NCBI GenBank assembly: GCA_026225945.1
Contig: JAMJFZ010003746.1
Coordinates: 3,480,501-3,544,500, forward strand
Source of the DNA: Cricetomys ansorgei
Lineage: Eukaryota; Chordata; Mammalia; Rodentia; Nesomyidae
Direction: 5' to 3'
DNA: 64,000 nucleotides
In this document: one piece after another, positions 53,730-64,000 of the stretch
Position numbering within the stretch: position 1 is the first letter of the stretch
Layout of the letters: each line of letters begins with the position of its first letter
Translations under genes and position numbers: made by a program
The notes under the pieces: generated by a model
Told to the model about the DNA's origin: nothing
The model's database searches: none
The model's input: only the letters and a program-made list of their open reading frames with translations

Positions 53730-54740
53730 TTATTGATAGAAAATTAGAATTATAAGAAATGTCACCTTATCCAGAAAGGCAGTCAATCCATAGAGAGTCA
53801 ACAGCTTTCCAAACAATGGGATAAAGGTGTCCTGCTTCTTTGAGCAAGGTATTTTCTAGTACCAAAGTGATTCTGCGAGTTTGCTGTTGGTGGTGGTGGT
53901 TTAGGGAGTCTGTTGCTGGGAGTAGAACCCAGGGCTTCACACAAGCCAGGCAGGCTCTGAGTCCTATCAGCCATCCTTGTTTTAATGTGCAGGAGAGGTT
54001 TCCACGAGCCCTGGAGTTATCCTGTTTCTCTTCACATGCACTGCAGGAAGGAAAGGGGGAGGCAGAGATGGAGGCACATGCTTTAGAAATAAGAAATAGC
54101 CCTGAATAGCAAGTACAGGGAGAACTCAGTGTACACAAGAGGGCGAGATCAGGAGCGCCCCAGTCATGTGCTCAGCTGCTGATGCCAAGCTGCTGTCCCG
54201 TTAAGGATTGATAAGACGGTCTCCTGTTCAAACGAGCTTTTCTTGCTGTAGCAGAAAAGAAGCAAAGTCAATGGGGACGATTTGAGGTGAGACCCTGTGA
54301 TGGAGAGAAGACTCCTGTGTCATTCACTGTGCAATCTATGAAAAAGTCTGAGGTAGCTGAAAAATGAAGAGCAGGCATAAAAAAATATATATTACTGTTG
54401 ATAACAAAACTTTTGTTTTGTTTGAAGTAAGAGGAAAGCAAACGAGGGAGGCTGCCATTAAGGATGTATTATCTCTGAGCTTCTTGGTGACCACGTAAGA
54501 ATGCGGAAGAGGATCTAGGGAGCAATCGATGCCCATCAGTTTCCCATAACAAAAAAAATTTTTCCCCAAAATTAAATCCAAAATCTCAGAACTATGTAAT
54601 GGACAATGTTCCAGACAACAGCTACACAACAAATGTAAAAAATTTTCACAAGACTATTACACACACCAAATTTGGGTTAGGGTCAAGGCTACTATAGCAA
54701 GGTGTAGTGGTTGTATGCTAGATTGGTTTGGAGTTTTTGT
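53730..54740. other. Mostly unique; one ID complement, one weak CTCF-like motif
   Basis: 53905-53975 is an ID complement (gctgggagtagaacccagggcttcacacaagcc). tacacaagagggcgagatc at 54132-54150 partly fits a CTCF core. No gene supported. Confidence 0.4.
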
Positions 54741-54744
54741 TTTG

Positions 54745-54868
54745 TTTTGTTGTTGTTTTGAGACAAGAACTCGCTATGCAACCTAGGCTGGCCTTAAACT
54801 TGTCATCCTCCTGCCTCAGCCTCTTGAGTACTGGGATGACAGATATGTGCCACCACATCCAGCTAGAT
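54745..54868 (-). repeat. B1/B4 SINE
   Basis: ttgagacaagaactcgctat gcaacctaggctggccttaa...cctcagcctcttgagtactg. Confidence 0.8.
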
Positions 54869-54911
54869 TTGTCCCTGATGAAGAGTAAAATAATGAGAGT
54901 TACTTTTTAAG

Positions 54912-55020
54912 TGCTGGGAATGGTGGCACATGAAGTTGGATCTCTATGAGTTCAAGGCTAGCCTGGTCTACATAGTAGGTTCTAGGTCAGCCAAGACCAT
55001 ATGATGAGACCCGGTCTTAA
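54912..55020 (+). repeat. B1 SINE with internal deletion
   Basis: tgctgggaatggtggcacat, then jumps to gttggatctctatgagttca aggctagcctggtctacata. Confidence 0.82.
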
Positions 55021-55028
55021 AAGGGGGA

Positions 55029-55212
55029 GGTCTGGAGAGATGGCTCAACAGTTAAGAACACTGGCTGCTCTCCCAGAGGTCCTGAGTTCAATTCCCAGAA
55101 CCCACATGGCAGCTCATAACAGTCTATGACAGGATCTGATCCCCTCTTCTGGTGTGCAGACAAAACACCTGAACAAATAAAAATAAATAACTAAAATAAA
55201 TAAATAAATCTT
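55029..55212 (+). repeat. B2 SINE
   Basis: gtctggagagatggctcaac agttaagaacactggctgct...gatctgatcccctcttctgg and an AATAAATAAATC tail. Confidence 0.93.
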
Positions 55213-55502
55213 AAAGTTCCAAAGTTTAAAAAAACATAAATTTCTTTTTAATCAAGGAAGAAACAACATAACCTAGCAGATATATCTGGGAAACTTTTTT
55301 AAAGCTGTGTGCTTTCCACATTACCCCTGCTCCTCGGGTGACTGTGGTAAAACCTTGCCACATGAGGTTTTTAATTTTAATAAGGCTAAAGAACATTGAT
55401 AAACATGAACGGGGATAGTATAACATTGGTGTGCTCTCCACTCAAGCCGAACAAATATTAACAGTCATAGGATCTTTAGACCTGAAAAGTGAAAATAAGG
55501 GA

Positions 55503-55600
55503 TGTGTGGGTGTGGTTACACATACCCGGAATCCTGGCACTTGGGAGGCTGAGCAGGAAGATGACAAATTTGAGGTCAGCTTGGGCAATAAAACAAGCCA
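55503..55600 (+). repeat. B1/B4 SINE
   Basis: tgtgggtgtggttacacata...ggcacttgggaggctgagca ggaagatgacaaatttgagg. Confidence 0.75.
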
Positions 55601-55604
55601 ATCC

Positions 55605-55970
55605 TCTTGCCACCCAAGCCCTTTGCTTCCTTTGCTCATGTTGGAGGAGATGCTCTGAAAATTGTCCCCATGTTCTCTTGCTATAAGCAACAAACCCACC
55701 TCTACTCTTTTATCTGCTAGTTGTGCTTATTGGCTCTGCCCTCCCCTCAGGTGCATTGTATTCAATTGTTAATACTGTGGTTAAATGTGTTTGGGAGTAT
55801 CTGTGGTGGTCCCTCTCAATTGGGTTTATTGCCCTAATGTTGCAATAGGACTACTTACTGTATGTAGTAAGTGAACCTCTCTACTGTATCTTTAAAATGA
55901 TACTAAATATATACCATCCTTGGAAAGAATCATTCAGATATATTCCATGCTCTGTAGTTCAGAAGGATAT
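55605..55970. other. No recognised gene or repeat
   Basis: Unique AT-rich DNA. Possibly an extension of the L1 relic that follows. Confidence 0.35.
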
Positions 55971-55974
55971 CTGT

Positions 55975-56135
55975 GGAAACGCCACTGGGGATGTAATCTA
56001 GAAGTGGGTTACAAGACCTGCAACTATGGGCTATTTTCAGCTTTTCTAGATATTATCAATGGCTCTTCAGAATGATCTTCTAGCTTAATACTTCCTCCAG
56101 GTGTACACAAAGGCTTTTGTTTTCTTGTATATTTT
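55975..56135 (-). repeat. Old L1-type LINE fragment
   Basis: gaaacgccactggggatgta atctagaagtgggttaca ... gctcttcagaatgatcttct resembles the complement of the L1 3' region ('aggagtggaattgctgg...'). Confidence 0.45.
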
Positions 56136-56162
56136 AATTTAATTTAATCTTACTGATTCTAA

Positions 56163-57000
56163 TTATATATGTGACATCTGTGTGGCCGTGCTCCCCACAG
56201 TGCGTCTGTAGAGATCAGAGAACTCCTTGAGGAGCTCTTTCACCAGTGATAGGACTGTTTTCAGAGTAGCTAGATGTTCCTTTAAAGGAAGCTCGACTCT
56301 TGGACACTGTCTAATAGACCGAGACTGAGAGTCAATGGCAGTTGAAAGTATCGTTAGCCCAAAAGCCACCCTAAGCGAAAACCAGGTAGTGTCAGACAAT
56401 GACTATAAGCACTTGCTGCCAAGTGTGGCTGAAGTCATAGATTCACCAGATGTAGGCACTTACTCAGGTTCAAAGGCATTTATTCTTTTGCCTAATTCAA
56501 TCACCAGTTCTAGCCTGGAGCCCTGGAGCACTGCTGTACAATCTAGTCTTAAGCCTTAGAACTGGAAGGCTTCAACCTCAGCCTAGAACGTTTAAGCCTC
56601 TGTACACTCTAGTCAGCCTTTGAGATTTAACTACTGACTGAACCACTCTGATGAGCTCCTTCTGAGCTTTGACTCCTCTAGTTCAACTCAACTCACTCTT
56701 CGTTTTGGCCCAAACTCTTCTCCAAGCTGCCTGGTTCAAAATGATCTTCTGAGCTGTCTTTTTGTTTCTGACTTTGTCAGATTCTGGCTGACTCTCTGAC
56801 TGCCTCAGACTGAACTGCGCTGCTTGGCTTCAAACTGACTGACTCACTGCTCCCATCTGATACTGACTTCTGTGGAGCTGCCTCTGTGTCTCTCCCCACA
56901 CAGGCCTCTAAATGTGATCCCTTCATATAGACCCCTGGAATATAGATCCTTCTAGCTTTCACAAAGGCCTACTCCTCTATACCCGGCAGCCCCAATTCCA
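56163..57000. other. Unclassified stretch with degenerate TGACT-rich part
   Basis: 56750-56870 is rich in CTGACT/GACTG words (ctggctgactctctgactgcc, aactgactgactcactgc). A minus-strand 78-codon frame (56399-56163) is not recognised. It might be an LTR of a family I cannot name. Confidence 0.35.
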
Positions 57001-57115
57001 TTCCCAGGTCCTACATGGTGAAGAAGAAGAAAAAAGAAAAAAAACTACTGAAAGTTGTCCTCCAACCTCCACACATGCTCCATGGCGCCTTGCACAAAGT
57101 CATATGACAAAACTT
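57000..57115 (+). repeat. B3 SINE fragment
   Basis: ccattcccaggtcctacatg gtgaag...gttgtcctccaacctccaca, followed by a G9 run at 57124. Confidence 0.65.
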
Positions 57116-57197
57116 TCCTTCTGGGGGGGGGACACAAAACACGGACACAACACCCCCACACACACTATAAATAAATGAATGTAAAAACTAATGTACA

Positions 57198-57340
57198 AGG
57201 CAGTGGTGGCACATGCCTTTAATCCCAGCACTCAGGAGGCAGAGGCAGATGGAACTCATTGAGTTCAAAGCCAGCCTGGTCTACAGAGTGAGTTCTGGGA
57301 CAGTCAGAGCTGTTGTTACACAGAGCAACCCTATCTCGAA

Positions 57341-57343
<3 letters not shown>
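57198..57343 (+). repeat. B1 SINE (hamster/vole-like)
   Basis: ggcagtggtggcacatgcct ttaatcccagcactcagg...cagagctgttgttacacaga. Confidence 0.93.
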
Positions 57344-57375
<32 letters not shown>

Positions 57376-57430
57376 CACATGCACGCACATGCACACGCAC
57401 ACATGTATACATATGTGTATACATATATGT
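57341..57430 (+). repeat. (CA)n-(GCAC)n microsatellite
   Basis: About 13 CA units then GCACACAC variants; starts in the B1 tail. Confidence 0.95.
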
Positions 57431-57483
57431 TGCAGTAATTATATGAGTGAGTAGACTCAAATTTCCTTAAAATATCAACAGAA

Positions 57484-57700
57484 GGGGCTGGAGAGAGAAC
57501 TCATCAGTAAAGAGCACTTACTGCTCTTCCTGAGGACCTAGGTTCAGTTCCCAGCACCCACATGGCAGCTCACAATCATCTATAACTCCAGTAACAGGGG
57601 ATTCAATGCAGTCTTTAGCCTCTGAGAGCACCATGCATGCACATAGGGCACAGACACATTTGCAGGCATAACACTCATACACACAAAATTTTTTTTTAAT
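57484..57700 (+). repeat. B2 SINE
   Basis: ggggctggagagagaactca...ggttcagttcccagcaccca catggcagctcacaa. Confidence 0.92.
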
Positions 57701-57704
57701 TAGA

Positions 57705-59185
57705 TGAAGTATAGGGCGTGTTAGGATCACAGTTTTTTGTGATGTTTTTCTTTCTCTGTTCTCCAAATATTCTATAATATGGTATATTAATAGCCCCAAA
57801 ATCATACTGAGAACCCAAAGTAAAACATGATCTGCTGAGATTATAAAAGTTTCTCAAGAAGGCAGACACTTAACTCAAGTGGGTGGGGGAAGAAACCAAG
57901 CACAGGGAGTGTAAGGGTCTCTTCCCCTTGTGAGCCTTTAGAAGCAAAGTTAAAAGAGCTGGATGGGCTTTCTCGGATGGCGGAGGAAGTTGCCTAATGC
58001 TGAGGCTGAGAAATGCATTGAAAAGGCGCTGGTTAACGGAGGGAGAGATAGAATGAAGTGCTGGCTCAGCCATGTTTTGGGTGTCCTGGAATGGGAGGGA
58101 ATGTCTGACAAAAATCTTCCTAGCTGCTGGGGACCTGCAAAGATGGCCTTTTTACTAGGGCGAACATCCAGAGCAGCAAGTGTGAGACGCTTGCACTCTA
58201 TTTGCTAGCAGGGTACATGGTTCCATATGCCAGCGGAGCCCTTACCAAGTGTGCACGGCCATTCATTCCTGCTTTGGTTATTTGTGTGTGGCGTTTAATA
58301 CAACCTTGCCAGGGAATTATCCTCAACGTGTTCTCATCTTATGACCAGCTTGTCTTATACGTAGCCACCGTCTTCCTCCAGTATTTAGTGACATATAGGG
58401 AAGGGAAAAAAGGACACACACATGATATGAAATGGAAAAGAATGACATACAAGATTTTGCACATGGGATCATCTCAGTTATGTAGGAAAGTTTACCGACT
58501 TTTGTAGCCAGCAAGGAAACTGGAAATGGTAGTGTGTGGCTTACTCTCATCATCAAGGCTGTTCTCTGCTACTTATGGAGTTCGAGGCCAGCCGGGGCTA
58601 TGCATGCACGAGCACACATATACACGTGAACAAACACACACCTGAACACACGCATACACACACCAAGATGCAGGTGGTGAGGAACGTGTTCTACTGTAAA
58701 AAGCACTAATTTGTGGTCAGAAAGACTAAGGTATGAACGTTGCCACTACTGATTGATTACTCCTGACATGAGCTCAGAGTTAAGTTTTGATTCTGATCTC
58801 CAGTTGTCGTGATTGTAAGACAGAAGAGTTGGGGAAGAGTTACACTTGTCTTAAGGCAACGAAGTTAAGAGGCAAATCATTCCCGAAATACTGTCTTGAG
58901 CAGCCTCATGAGTGCACGGCTGTGCATTTGTGAGACTCTGCACATGGCTGAAGGTGTGTCCACTGCCCTCTCTTTGCCTTTCAACAAACAAGGGATCCAC
59001 GTTTTCATTTTACACCGATCCCTGCAAGCGGTGCTTATGTGCATGATGATGCACATACCATACACACCAGGAAATGGTTTAAAAGCAATAAACCAGCATA
59101 TAAATAGTGCTTATATGTAGGTGGTTTTTAAGGTGGTTTTCATTTTCTTCCCTGGTTTCTCTTTTTTTCTTTTCTTTTTTCTTTT
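57705..59185. other. Mostly unique DNA with no supported gene
   Basis: 57860-58530 lacks recognisable repeats and has a higher G+C; its open frames (for example + 58202-58507) are unrecognised. A B1 scrap is at 58580-58605 (ttcgaggccagccggggcta). 58700-58800 may be an old MIR. Confidence 0.4.
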
Positions 59186-59189
59186 TTTT

Positions 59190-59310
59190 TTAGATGTGGT
59201 CTTCCGTAGCTCAGGCTGGCCTAGAATTCTCAGTGTAGCCAAAGATAACCTTGAACCTTCAATCTTCTTGCCTTAACCTTCTAGGGACTGGGCTCTCAGG
59301 CACACTTAGC
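59190..59310 (-). repeat. Old B1/B4 SINE
   Basis: tagatgtggtcttccgtagc tcaggctggcctagaattct. Confidence 0.72.
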
Positions 59311-59349
59311 ACTTCTTCCCTTGTTCTTCTATCTATCCTATGCTTTTGA

Positions 59350-59510
59350 TTGTTTGTTTGTTTGTTTGTTTGTTTCAAGAAAGTGTTTCTCTGTGTAGTC
59401 CTGGCTGTCCTGGAACTTGCTCTATAGACCAGGCTGGTCTCAAAGTCAGAAATCCCCCTGCCTCTGCCTCTCAAGTGCTGGGGCTAAAGATGTACACAAC
59501 TACCAGCTAC
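59350..59510 (-). repeat. B1 SINE with (TTTG)n tail
   Basis: gtttctctgtgtagtcctgg ctgtcctggaacttgctcta...tcaagtgctggggctaaaga. Confidence 0.92.
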
Positions 59511-59607
59511 CTATATTCTGTGGTTTTTGTTTTGTTGTAGTGACTATATATTACTTTTCTGAGCAGAAAAAAAAAGTGAATACGTGTACATTTACAAAAG
59601 TTTCCTC

Positions 59608-59705
59608 CCTGTTTTGCGGACGAGTGACACCAAGGTACTAGACAGGAAATGAGTCACTGAAGATCACGTAACAAGCAGTGGTTCTGCGTGGACTCTCAGG
59701 AAACT
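59608..59705 (-). repeat. MIR SINE
   Basis: ttttgcggacgagtgacacc aaggtactagacagg ... gtcactgaagatcacgtaacaagcag fits the complement of the MIR core. Confidence 0.65.
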
Positions 59706-59709
59706 GCAC

Positions 59710-60650
59710 CCCCATTCCGTACCCTGCTCACTTAGGTCTGCATTACCAGGAGTTTTCTAACATGAATCTTTCATCTGATTTTGTCTGGAAACTCTGTACT
59801 GCTCTACGCAGAGAGGATTGCTCCTTCAAAGCCCAGGGTCAGTTGCTTGTGCTTTTCAGTTGAGGCTAACTACAGGGGAAGTTCCCAAATCAAAGCCCTG
59901 CTCTCATGGGGCTTCCAGTAAGTTCTCACTGTTATATGTGGGCCAGTGACATCAGTGTCACCGTGCAGACTCTGAATTTCAGAACTGTGGTGGTGGGGGT
60001 GGGGGAGGAGATGGTTGTCGGAGGAGCAACCAAGAACACTTGGCACAAAAGTCTTTGCCCTAGAGCTGCTCACAGGTTAAATGAATGCTCTGCCTCTTTA
60101 CTTCCTCAGCTACCTTCTGTGAAAGTGCCCAAAGGGAAAGAGTGAGGGGAAGAGGGACCATGCTTCGCAGTGTAGTGAGTCTCTGATGAACCCCTGGAAA
60201 GGTCCCCAGGCAGCGCCCATCCTTCTCACAGGAGCATCCGCTCCCTTGGCAGGTGGTCCGGGTCTGAACCTGCTGTGGATTGTAGAAGTTGGAGGGGTCT
60301 GTGAACGCTCATGTGTTTTATCCCTGTTTCCTCAACTTCCTGTGAGAACCCAAGAGAGCAGTTTCAGTTCCTCTTGGCAGCGCAGTAATTGTTCCAGTAT
60401 CTTTAAGGGACCGCCATGGTTTACCTGGGCAGAATTATCTAGACCTGGACTGGGAGCCTGGGCTGATGTGAAGGAGTCTCTCAGCTCATTTGGACCATGT
60501 TCCTGTAAATGTTAACAGCCCCAGTTCTGTGCTTTCTTCATTCTGTGCCACTGAGGCCATTCCCTTCTACATTCTTGATCTGACTTAGGGAATTTTTAAT
60601 CTTGATTAAATTTTAATTGACGTTTATTAGTAATTAACTAAATACAAACA
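59710..60650. other. Unique stretch, no supported gene
   Basis: Moderate G+C, no SINE. Open frames of up to 109 codons (+ 60186-60515) resemble nothing I know. No splice-exon pattern could be supported. Confidence 0.4.
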
Positions 60651-60654
60651 ATTC

Positions 60655-60770
60655 TTATTTTAATTTTTGAGACAAGCTCTCATTATGTAGCCCAGGATGG
60701 CCTTGAATGCATGATAATCTAGCATCACTTCCCAAGTGCTGGGTTACGATGGTACTTTTCCTGACTCTTG
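60655..60770 (-). repeat. B1/B4 SINE
   Basis: tgagacaagctctcattatg tagcccaggatggccttgaa. Confidence 0.78.
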
Positions 60771-60774
60771 ACTT

Positions 60775-60860
60775 TATCCTCATGCTAATCTTTATGAGTT
60801 AGGCACGGTGATTATTATTTTTAACAGGTCACAACAGGCAAAGTAGCTTGTTTAAAAGCG
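60775..60860 (-). repeat. MIR SINE
   Basis: atgagttaggcacggtgatt attatttttaacaggtcaca acaggcaaag. Confidence 0.6.
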
Positions 60861-60868
60861 TTCCTAAG

Positions 60869-60945
60869 GGCTGGAGGGTTGCTCAGTGGAAGAGCACTTG
60901 CTGAGCGTGCCCAAGGTCCCGTGTTTGATCCTCAGTCCAGCAAAG
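60869..60945 (+). repeat. ID SINE
   Basis: gggctggagggttgctcagt ggaagagcacttgctgagcg...tgtttgatcctcagtcc. Confidence 0.85.
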
Positions 60946-60982
60946 AACAAACAAACAGCTAATCAGAAGCCACAGGAAGGAG

Positions 60983-61060
60983 GCCGGGGTGTAACTCAGT
61001 GCTAGAGCATGTGCTTAGTGTATGTAAGGCCCCAGGCTTGATCTCTAGCACCAAAACCCA
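60983..61060 (+). repeat. ID SINE
   Basis: ggccggggtgtaactcagtg ctagagcatgtgcttag...ggcttgatctctagcacc; second of a same-strand pair 40 bases apart. Confidence 0.85.
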
Positions 61061-61384
61061 AACCCAAACAAAAGAAAGCAAAACCCCATGGTGTATACAG
61101 TACCAAGAGGAAACCCTCATGTCCACTACGGAATGAGGTGGCAATGTCTGCAGTACAAAGCCTGGCTGCTGCTGGATGCTAATGGTGGAGTTTGGTGGGC
61201 AGAGGAAGGCCTAAGGGAATGATACTGTTGCCATGGCACCACCACGTTGAGGACCCCAACCTCTCAGACCCATGGGAATGGCAAAGCTTTCTCCTGGTGA
61301 GGCTCAGAGACGTGGCGAAGCCTTTCTCTGGTCAAAATAGAAGTGATTACTAAAAACTGACCAGTGTTTACAAACACCAGCAAC

Positions 61385-61735
61385 TGGCAATATCTTAGTG
61401 AAGAAGAGACACCATGACAACGGCAAATCTTATAAAGGAAAACATTTCATTAGAGCTGGCTTACAGTTCAGATATTTAGTCCATTATCGTCACACTGGGA
61501 AGCACGCCGGCATGCAAGCAGCCACGGTATTAGAGAAGGAGCTAAAGTTTCTATATCTGGATTGGCAGAGAGCATGGAGAGAGTCTGGCTTGAGCTTTTG
61601 ACTTCTCAAACCTCACCCCCTAGTAATACACTTCCTCGAATAAGGCCACACCTACTCCAACAAGGTCACTCCCCTAGTAGCAGCACTCCGTCAGCCTCTG
61701 GGGGCTGTTTTTTATTCAAACCACCACAGATAGCT
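61385..61735 (-). repeat. MaLR-type (MT-like) LTR
   Basis: gaagagacaccatgacaacg gcaaatcttataaaggaaaa catttcattagagctggctt acagttc ... aataaggccacacctactcc aacaaggtcac ... attcaaaccaccaca; near full length. Confidence 0.85.
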
Positions 61736-61739
61736 TCTC

Positions 61740-62075
61740 CCTCCCAGGATGACTACAACCTGAGACTGCTCCTCACACTCCCCACATAGAGACCCCTCCC
61801 TGCAACTAGGAGCCCTTATTCCTGTGTTGTACAGGGTAAAAGAGATGAGTTTCCCAATTGTTGGGTAGTTAGTGACTCCATCCGAGCAAGCATAGCCCAC
61901 CTCATCCCAGATTTTCTGTAAGTGTCTGTGTGTCTGTCCTTTCTTAATTCTGTCATCCATCCCAGTCAGGTTTCCAGGACCCAGCTGTGAAGGCAAGGCA
62001 GTAGATGAACCTAGCAGACTGGAAGGAGAGATATACTGAGAACTGTTTGAACCCTCTGCTCTGAAAAATAAAGTC
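61740..62075. other. No recognised gene or repeat
   Basis: Unique DNA. The 171-codon minus frame that starts at 62227 enters from the adjoining B1 complement and is not a gene. Confidence 0.45.
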
Positions 62076-62078
62076 TGA

Positions 62079-62225
62079 GCCAGGCTGTGGTGGCATACAC
62101 CTTTAATCCCAGCACTCGGGAGGCAAAGCAGGTGGATCTCTGTGAGTTCAAGGCCAGCCTGGTCTACAGAGTGAGTTCCAGGACAGCCAGAGTTACAACG
62201 GAGAAACCCTGTCTCTAAAAACAAC
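62079..62225 (+). repeat. B1 SINE, full length
   Basis: gagccaggctgtggtggcat acacctttaatcccagcact cggg...cagagttacaacggagaaac. Confidence 0.94.
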
Positions 62226-62264
62226 AAATAAATAAATAATAAAAATAAAGCCTGTTAGAACCAC

Positions 62265-62330
62265 AGCAGTAGAAACTAGGGATGTGTCCAACACGTGCAA
62301 GGCCTTAGACTCCATCCACAGTACTGCCAA
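62265..62330 (+). repeat. ID SINE fragment
   Basis: gtccaacacgtgcaaggcct tagactccatccacagtact; 5' part lost. Confidence 0.55.
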
Positions 62331-62334
62331 GCAA

Positions 62335-63235
62335 CAATGGACAAACAAAGAACACCCTGCCCCCTCACCCCACAACCACACAAGTAGGCAGAAGGACCAG
62401 GAGTTACAAGTAGACTTGTTCCTTGGGTGACAGTGAGTTATCACTGCCAACAACCTGTTAAACGCCTCCAGACAGCGTCTGTATCGACGGTGTATGTGTG
62501 CACGCCCCAGTGTGTGTAGAGGTTGAAAGTTGGAGGTTAAGTAGCAGCATTTGGAGGGAGAAGTTTAAGTGAATTCTGGTCTCATCGCCAGCTAAGATCT
62601 TGGACAGCTCTCTGCATAAAGCCCTCAGTGACTATTCGAAGACGAGCTGTTATGTGCATGTTTACTTATATGCACAGGCGATATATCCAAATGATTAAAA
62701 GGGCAAACAAGAAACTAAGCTTGTAAATACCCAAGTTCTACCATCATCTCTAAAATTATTTCTGTCAATTGCAAGATGAACGGATTGGACAGGACTCTTT
62801 GGGGAGTTTTTTGTCTCTAATCTCTGATTTCTATACTCTGCTCAGAATTCCACTAACATGTCCTCACCCTACCCTCATAGACTCATGTTTAAAGGTCTCA
62901 CTTTCACCACCACCTCCTGGCTTTCACCCTCCCCACACCCAAACCTGAGCATCTGTGCCCTTTAGGAAAGAGTGCATCAGCGGCACTGACTTGTCCTCTC
63001 TCTGAGGAGTCAGACTTGGTCAGGAATAAGGAGCACTGTGGGACAGTGTCCCTTCTGCAACTGGATAAGTGGCCACGACTGAACTGTGCTCTTTAAATCC
63101 TCTCCTTCATAATATCCATGTCACTTACGACTTGAAAACTCCACAGGACTGGTGATTCCCAGTTTAACCCAAAGACCTCCCTTGGAGAAACAAACCCCCT
63201 TTATGGTCAAGAACTCTGCTACTTCCCAAGAGGTG
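62335..63235. other. Unique stretch, no supported gene
   Basis: No SINE or open frame of note. Pyrimidine-rich at 62895-62945. Confidence 0.4.
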
Positions 63236-63236
63236 T

Positions 63237-63362
63237 CAGGATTTCTCAGTGTAGCCCTGGCTGTCCTGGAACTCTGTGGACCAGGCTGGCTTTGAACTCA
63301 GAGATCTGCCTGCCTCTGCCTCCAGAGTGCTGGGATTAAAGGCATATGCCACCACTGCCTGG
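63237..63362 (-). repeat. B1 SINE
   Basis: atttctcagtgtagccctgg ctgtcctggaactctgtgga...gtgctgggattaaaggcata. Confidence 0.93.
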
Positions 63363-63562
63363 ATGTTTTAAGGAATGGTTTGAAAAGAAGATGAGGCGCA
63401 ATTGTGGCAGATTCTAGCAGCTTCACCTGGTTCTTTGTATTAACTTCTGTCCAAGAGCTCAGTTAATAAAGGGTTTGCCTGAAAACCACAGACCCCCTTC
63501 TATTGCTGAAATCAGCTTACTTTCCGGAAGAGTGCCAGGGGAGCAACAGACCCTCCCAGCCC

Positions 63563-63645
63563 CCACTTGAGACAGTGTCTTTCTATGTAGCACTGGCTGT
63601 CCTGGAATTTGCTCTGTAGACAAGACTGGGTTTGAACTGCACTAC
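63563..63645 (-). repeat. B1 SINE fragment
   Basis: ttgagacagtgtctttctat gtagcactggctgtcctgga...cctgcctc end lost to a triplet repeat. Confidence 0.8.
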
Positions 63646-63646
63646 T

Positions 63647-63678
63647 TCCTCCTCCTCTTCCTCCTCCTCCTCCTCCTC
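63647..63678 (+). repeat. (TCC)n triplet repeat
   Basis: About ten TCC units with one TTC; grown where a B1 should read cctcctgcctc. In the complement it encodes poly-Glu, the source of an acidic chance frame. Confidence 0.93.
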
Positions 63679-63820
63679 GGTTTTTCGGGACAGATTTTTT
63701 TCTGTGTAGCCCTGGCTGTCCAGGAAGACTGGGTTCTTGGTCTCCGTAGACCAGGCTGGCCTTGAACTCACAGAGATCCACCTGCTTCTGCCTCCCGAAT
63801 GCTGAGACTTAAGGTATGCT
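63679..63820 (-). repeat. B1 SINE with short insertion
   Basis: ggtttttcgggacagatttt...tccaggaagactgggttctt ggtctccgtagaccagg...cctcccgaatgctgagactt. Confidence 0.92.
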
Positions 63821-64000
63821 TGGTGGCATGTGACCCTTTTTAACTCTGTCACCGAGGTGAAAGGTGAGAAGTAATTCATATCAGTCTCAGGAAGGATCTA
63901 TCACTAACTAGCAACTCAAGAGTGAGTCACAGCTAAAATCCCCTGCTCTGAATTTGAAAGAAGGGAAATTTTGCCACAGTGAAGGGTCTCATGGGGGCAC

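Noticed and set aside
61712..62227. 171-codon minus-strand frame starting MLFLETGFLRC
   Set aside because: Its first third is the complement of a B1 SINE and the rest has no similarity; typical SINE-driven chance frame.
63512..63879. Acidic poly-Glu frame
   Set aside because: Translation of the complement of (TCC)n between two B1 copies.
1..64000. tRNA genes
   Set aside because: All tRNA-like A/B-box pairs seen belong to B2, B3, B4 or ID SINEs; none folds as a clean tRNA with its own anticodon context.
1..64000. CRISPR arrays, phage genes or bacterial operons
   Set aside because: The regular repeats are microsatellites; there are no spacers, ribosome binding sites or clustered bacterial-style genes. 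The window is rodent nuclear DNA.
20400..64000. Exons of Ninj2, the gene known to lie upstream of WNK1 in mammals
   Set aside because: I found no open frame resembling ninjurin-2. Its exons are probably beyond the right end of the window.

Overview
The window is nuclear DNA from a muroid rodent. It carries rodent B1, B2/B3, B4 and ID SINEs on both strands every few hundred bases, rodent LTRs, and older mammalian repeats (MIR, L1M-type LINE, MaLR LTRs). Several B2 copies have the 3' body ending near 'aactccagttccaggggatc' and 'aaaacacc.atacacataaa', which fits rat or cricetid B2 better than house mouse B2. B1 copies reading 'cagagttacaacagagaaaccc' point to a cricetid (vole, hamster, deer mouse). 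This lineage call is an inference from repeats.

Only one protein-coding gene is present: the 5' end of Wnk1 (WNK lysine-deficient protein kinase 1) on the minus strand. The first coding exon (19130 down to 18373) starts at [11 protein letters not shown], covers the low-complexity N-terminus and ends inside the kinase N-lobe ([11 protein letters not shown]...VAWCELQ) at a GT donor. Everything from 18372 down to 1 is the 5' part of intron 1. The exon lies in a CpG island (about 18.4-20.3 kb) that also holds the 5' UTR and promoter. The exon as given has a one-base frame break near 18916-18919, in a C run of the coding strand. Adding one base gives 253 codons and puts Lys233 and Cys250 at their published WNK1 numbers, so this is either an assembly error or a true null allele.

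From 20.4 kb to the right end I see no other gene. It is repeat-rich DNA upstream of Wnk1, with two ZNF143/THAP11-type promoter motifs, a CTCF-like motif and a small second CpG cluster close to the gene. Further out there is a processed Rps17 pseudogene (46.1-46.6 kb, minus strand), several solo LTRs (one inserted in an older MaLR LTR), an ancient L1 split by later SINEs (35.3-37.6 kb), a hexanucleotide array grown inside a B1, a 23-base C tract in a CpG-rich LTR, and an AT-rich near-palindrome at 39.76-39.92 kb.

I found no CRISPR, operon, tRNA/rRNA gene or new multi-gene system. The best leads are the Wnk1 frame break, the palindrome, the LTRs ending in the complement of a tRNA-Lys primer site, and the nested LTR insertions. 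Repeat boundaries were drawn by eye and are good to about 10-30 bases unless a target-site duplication is cited.
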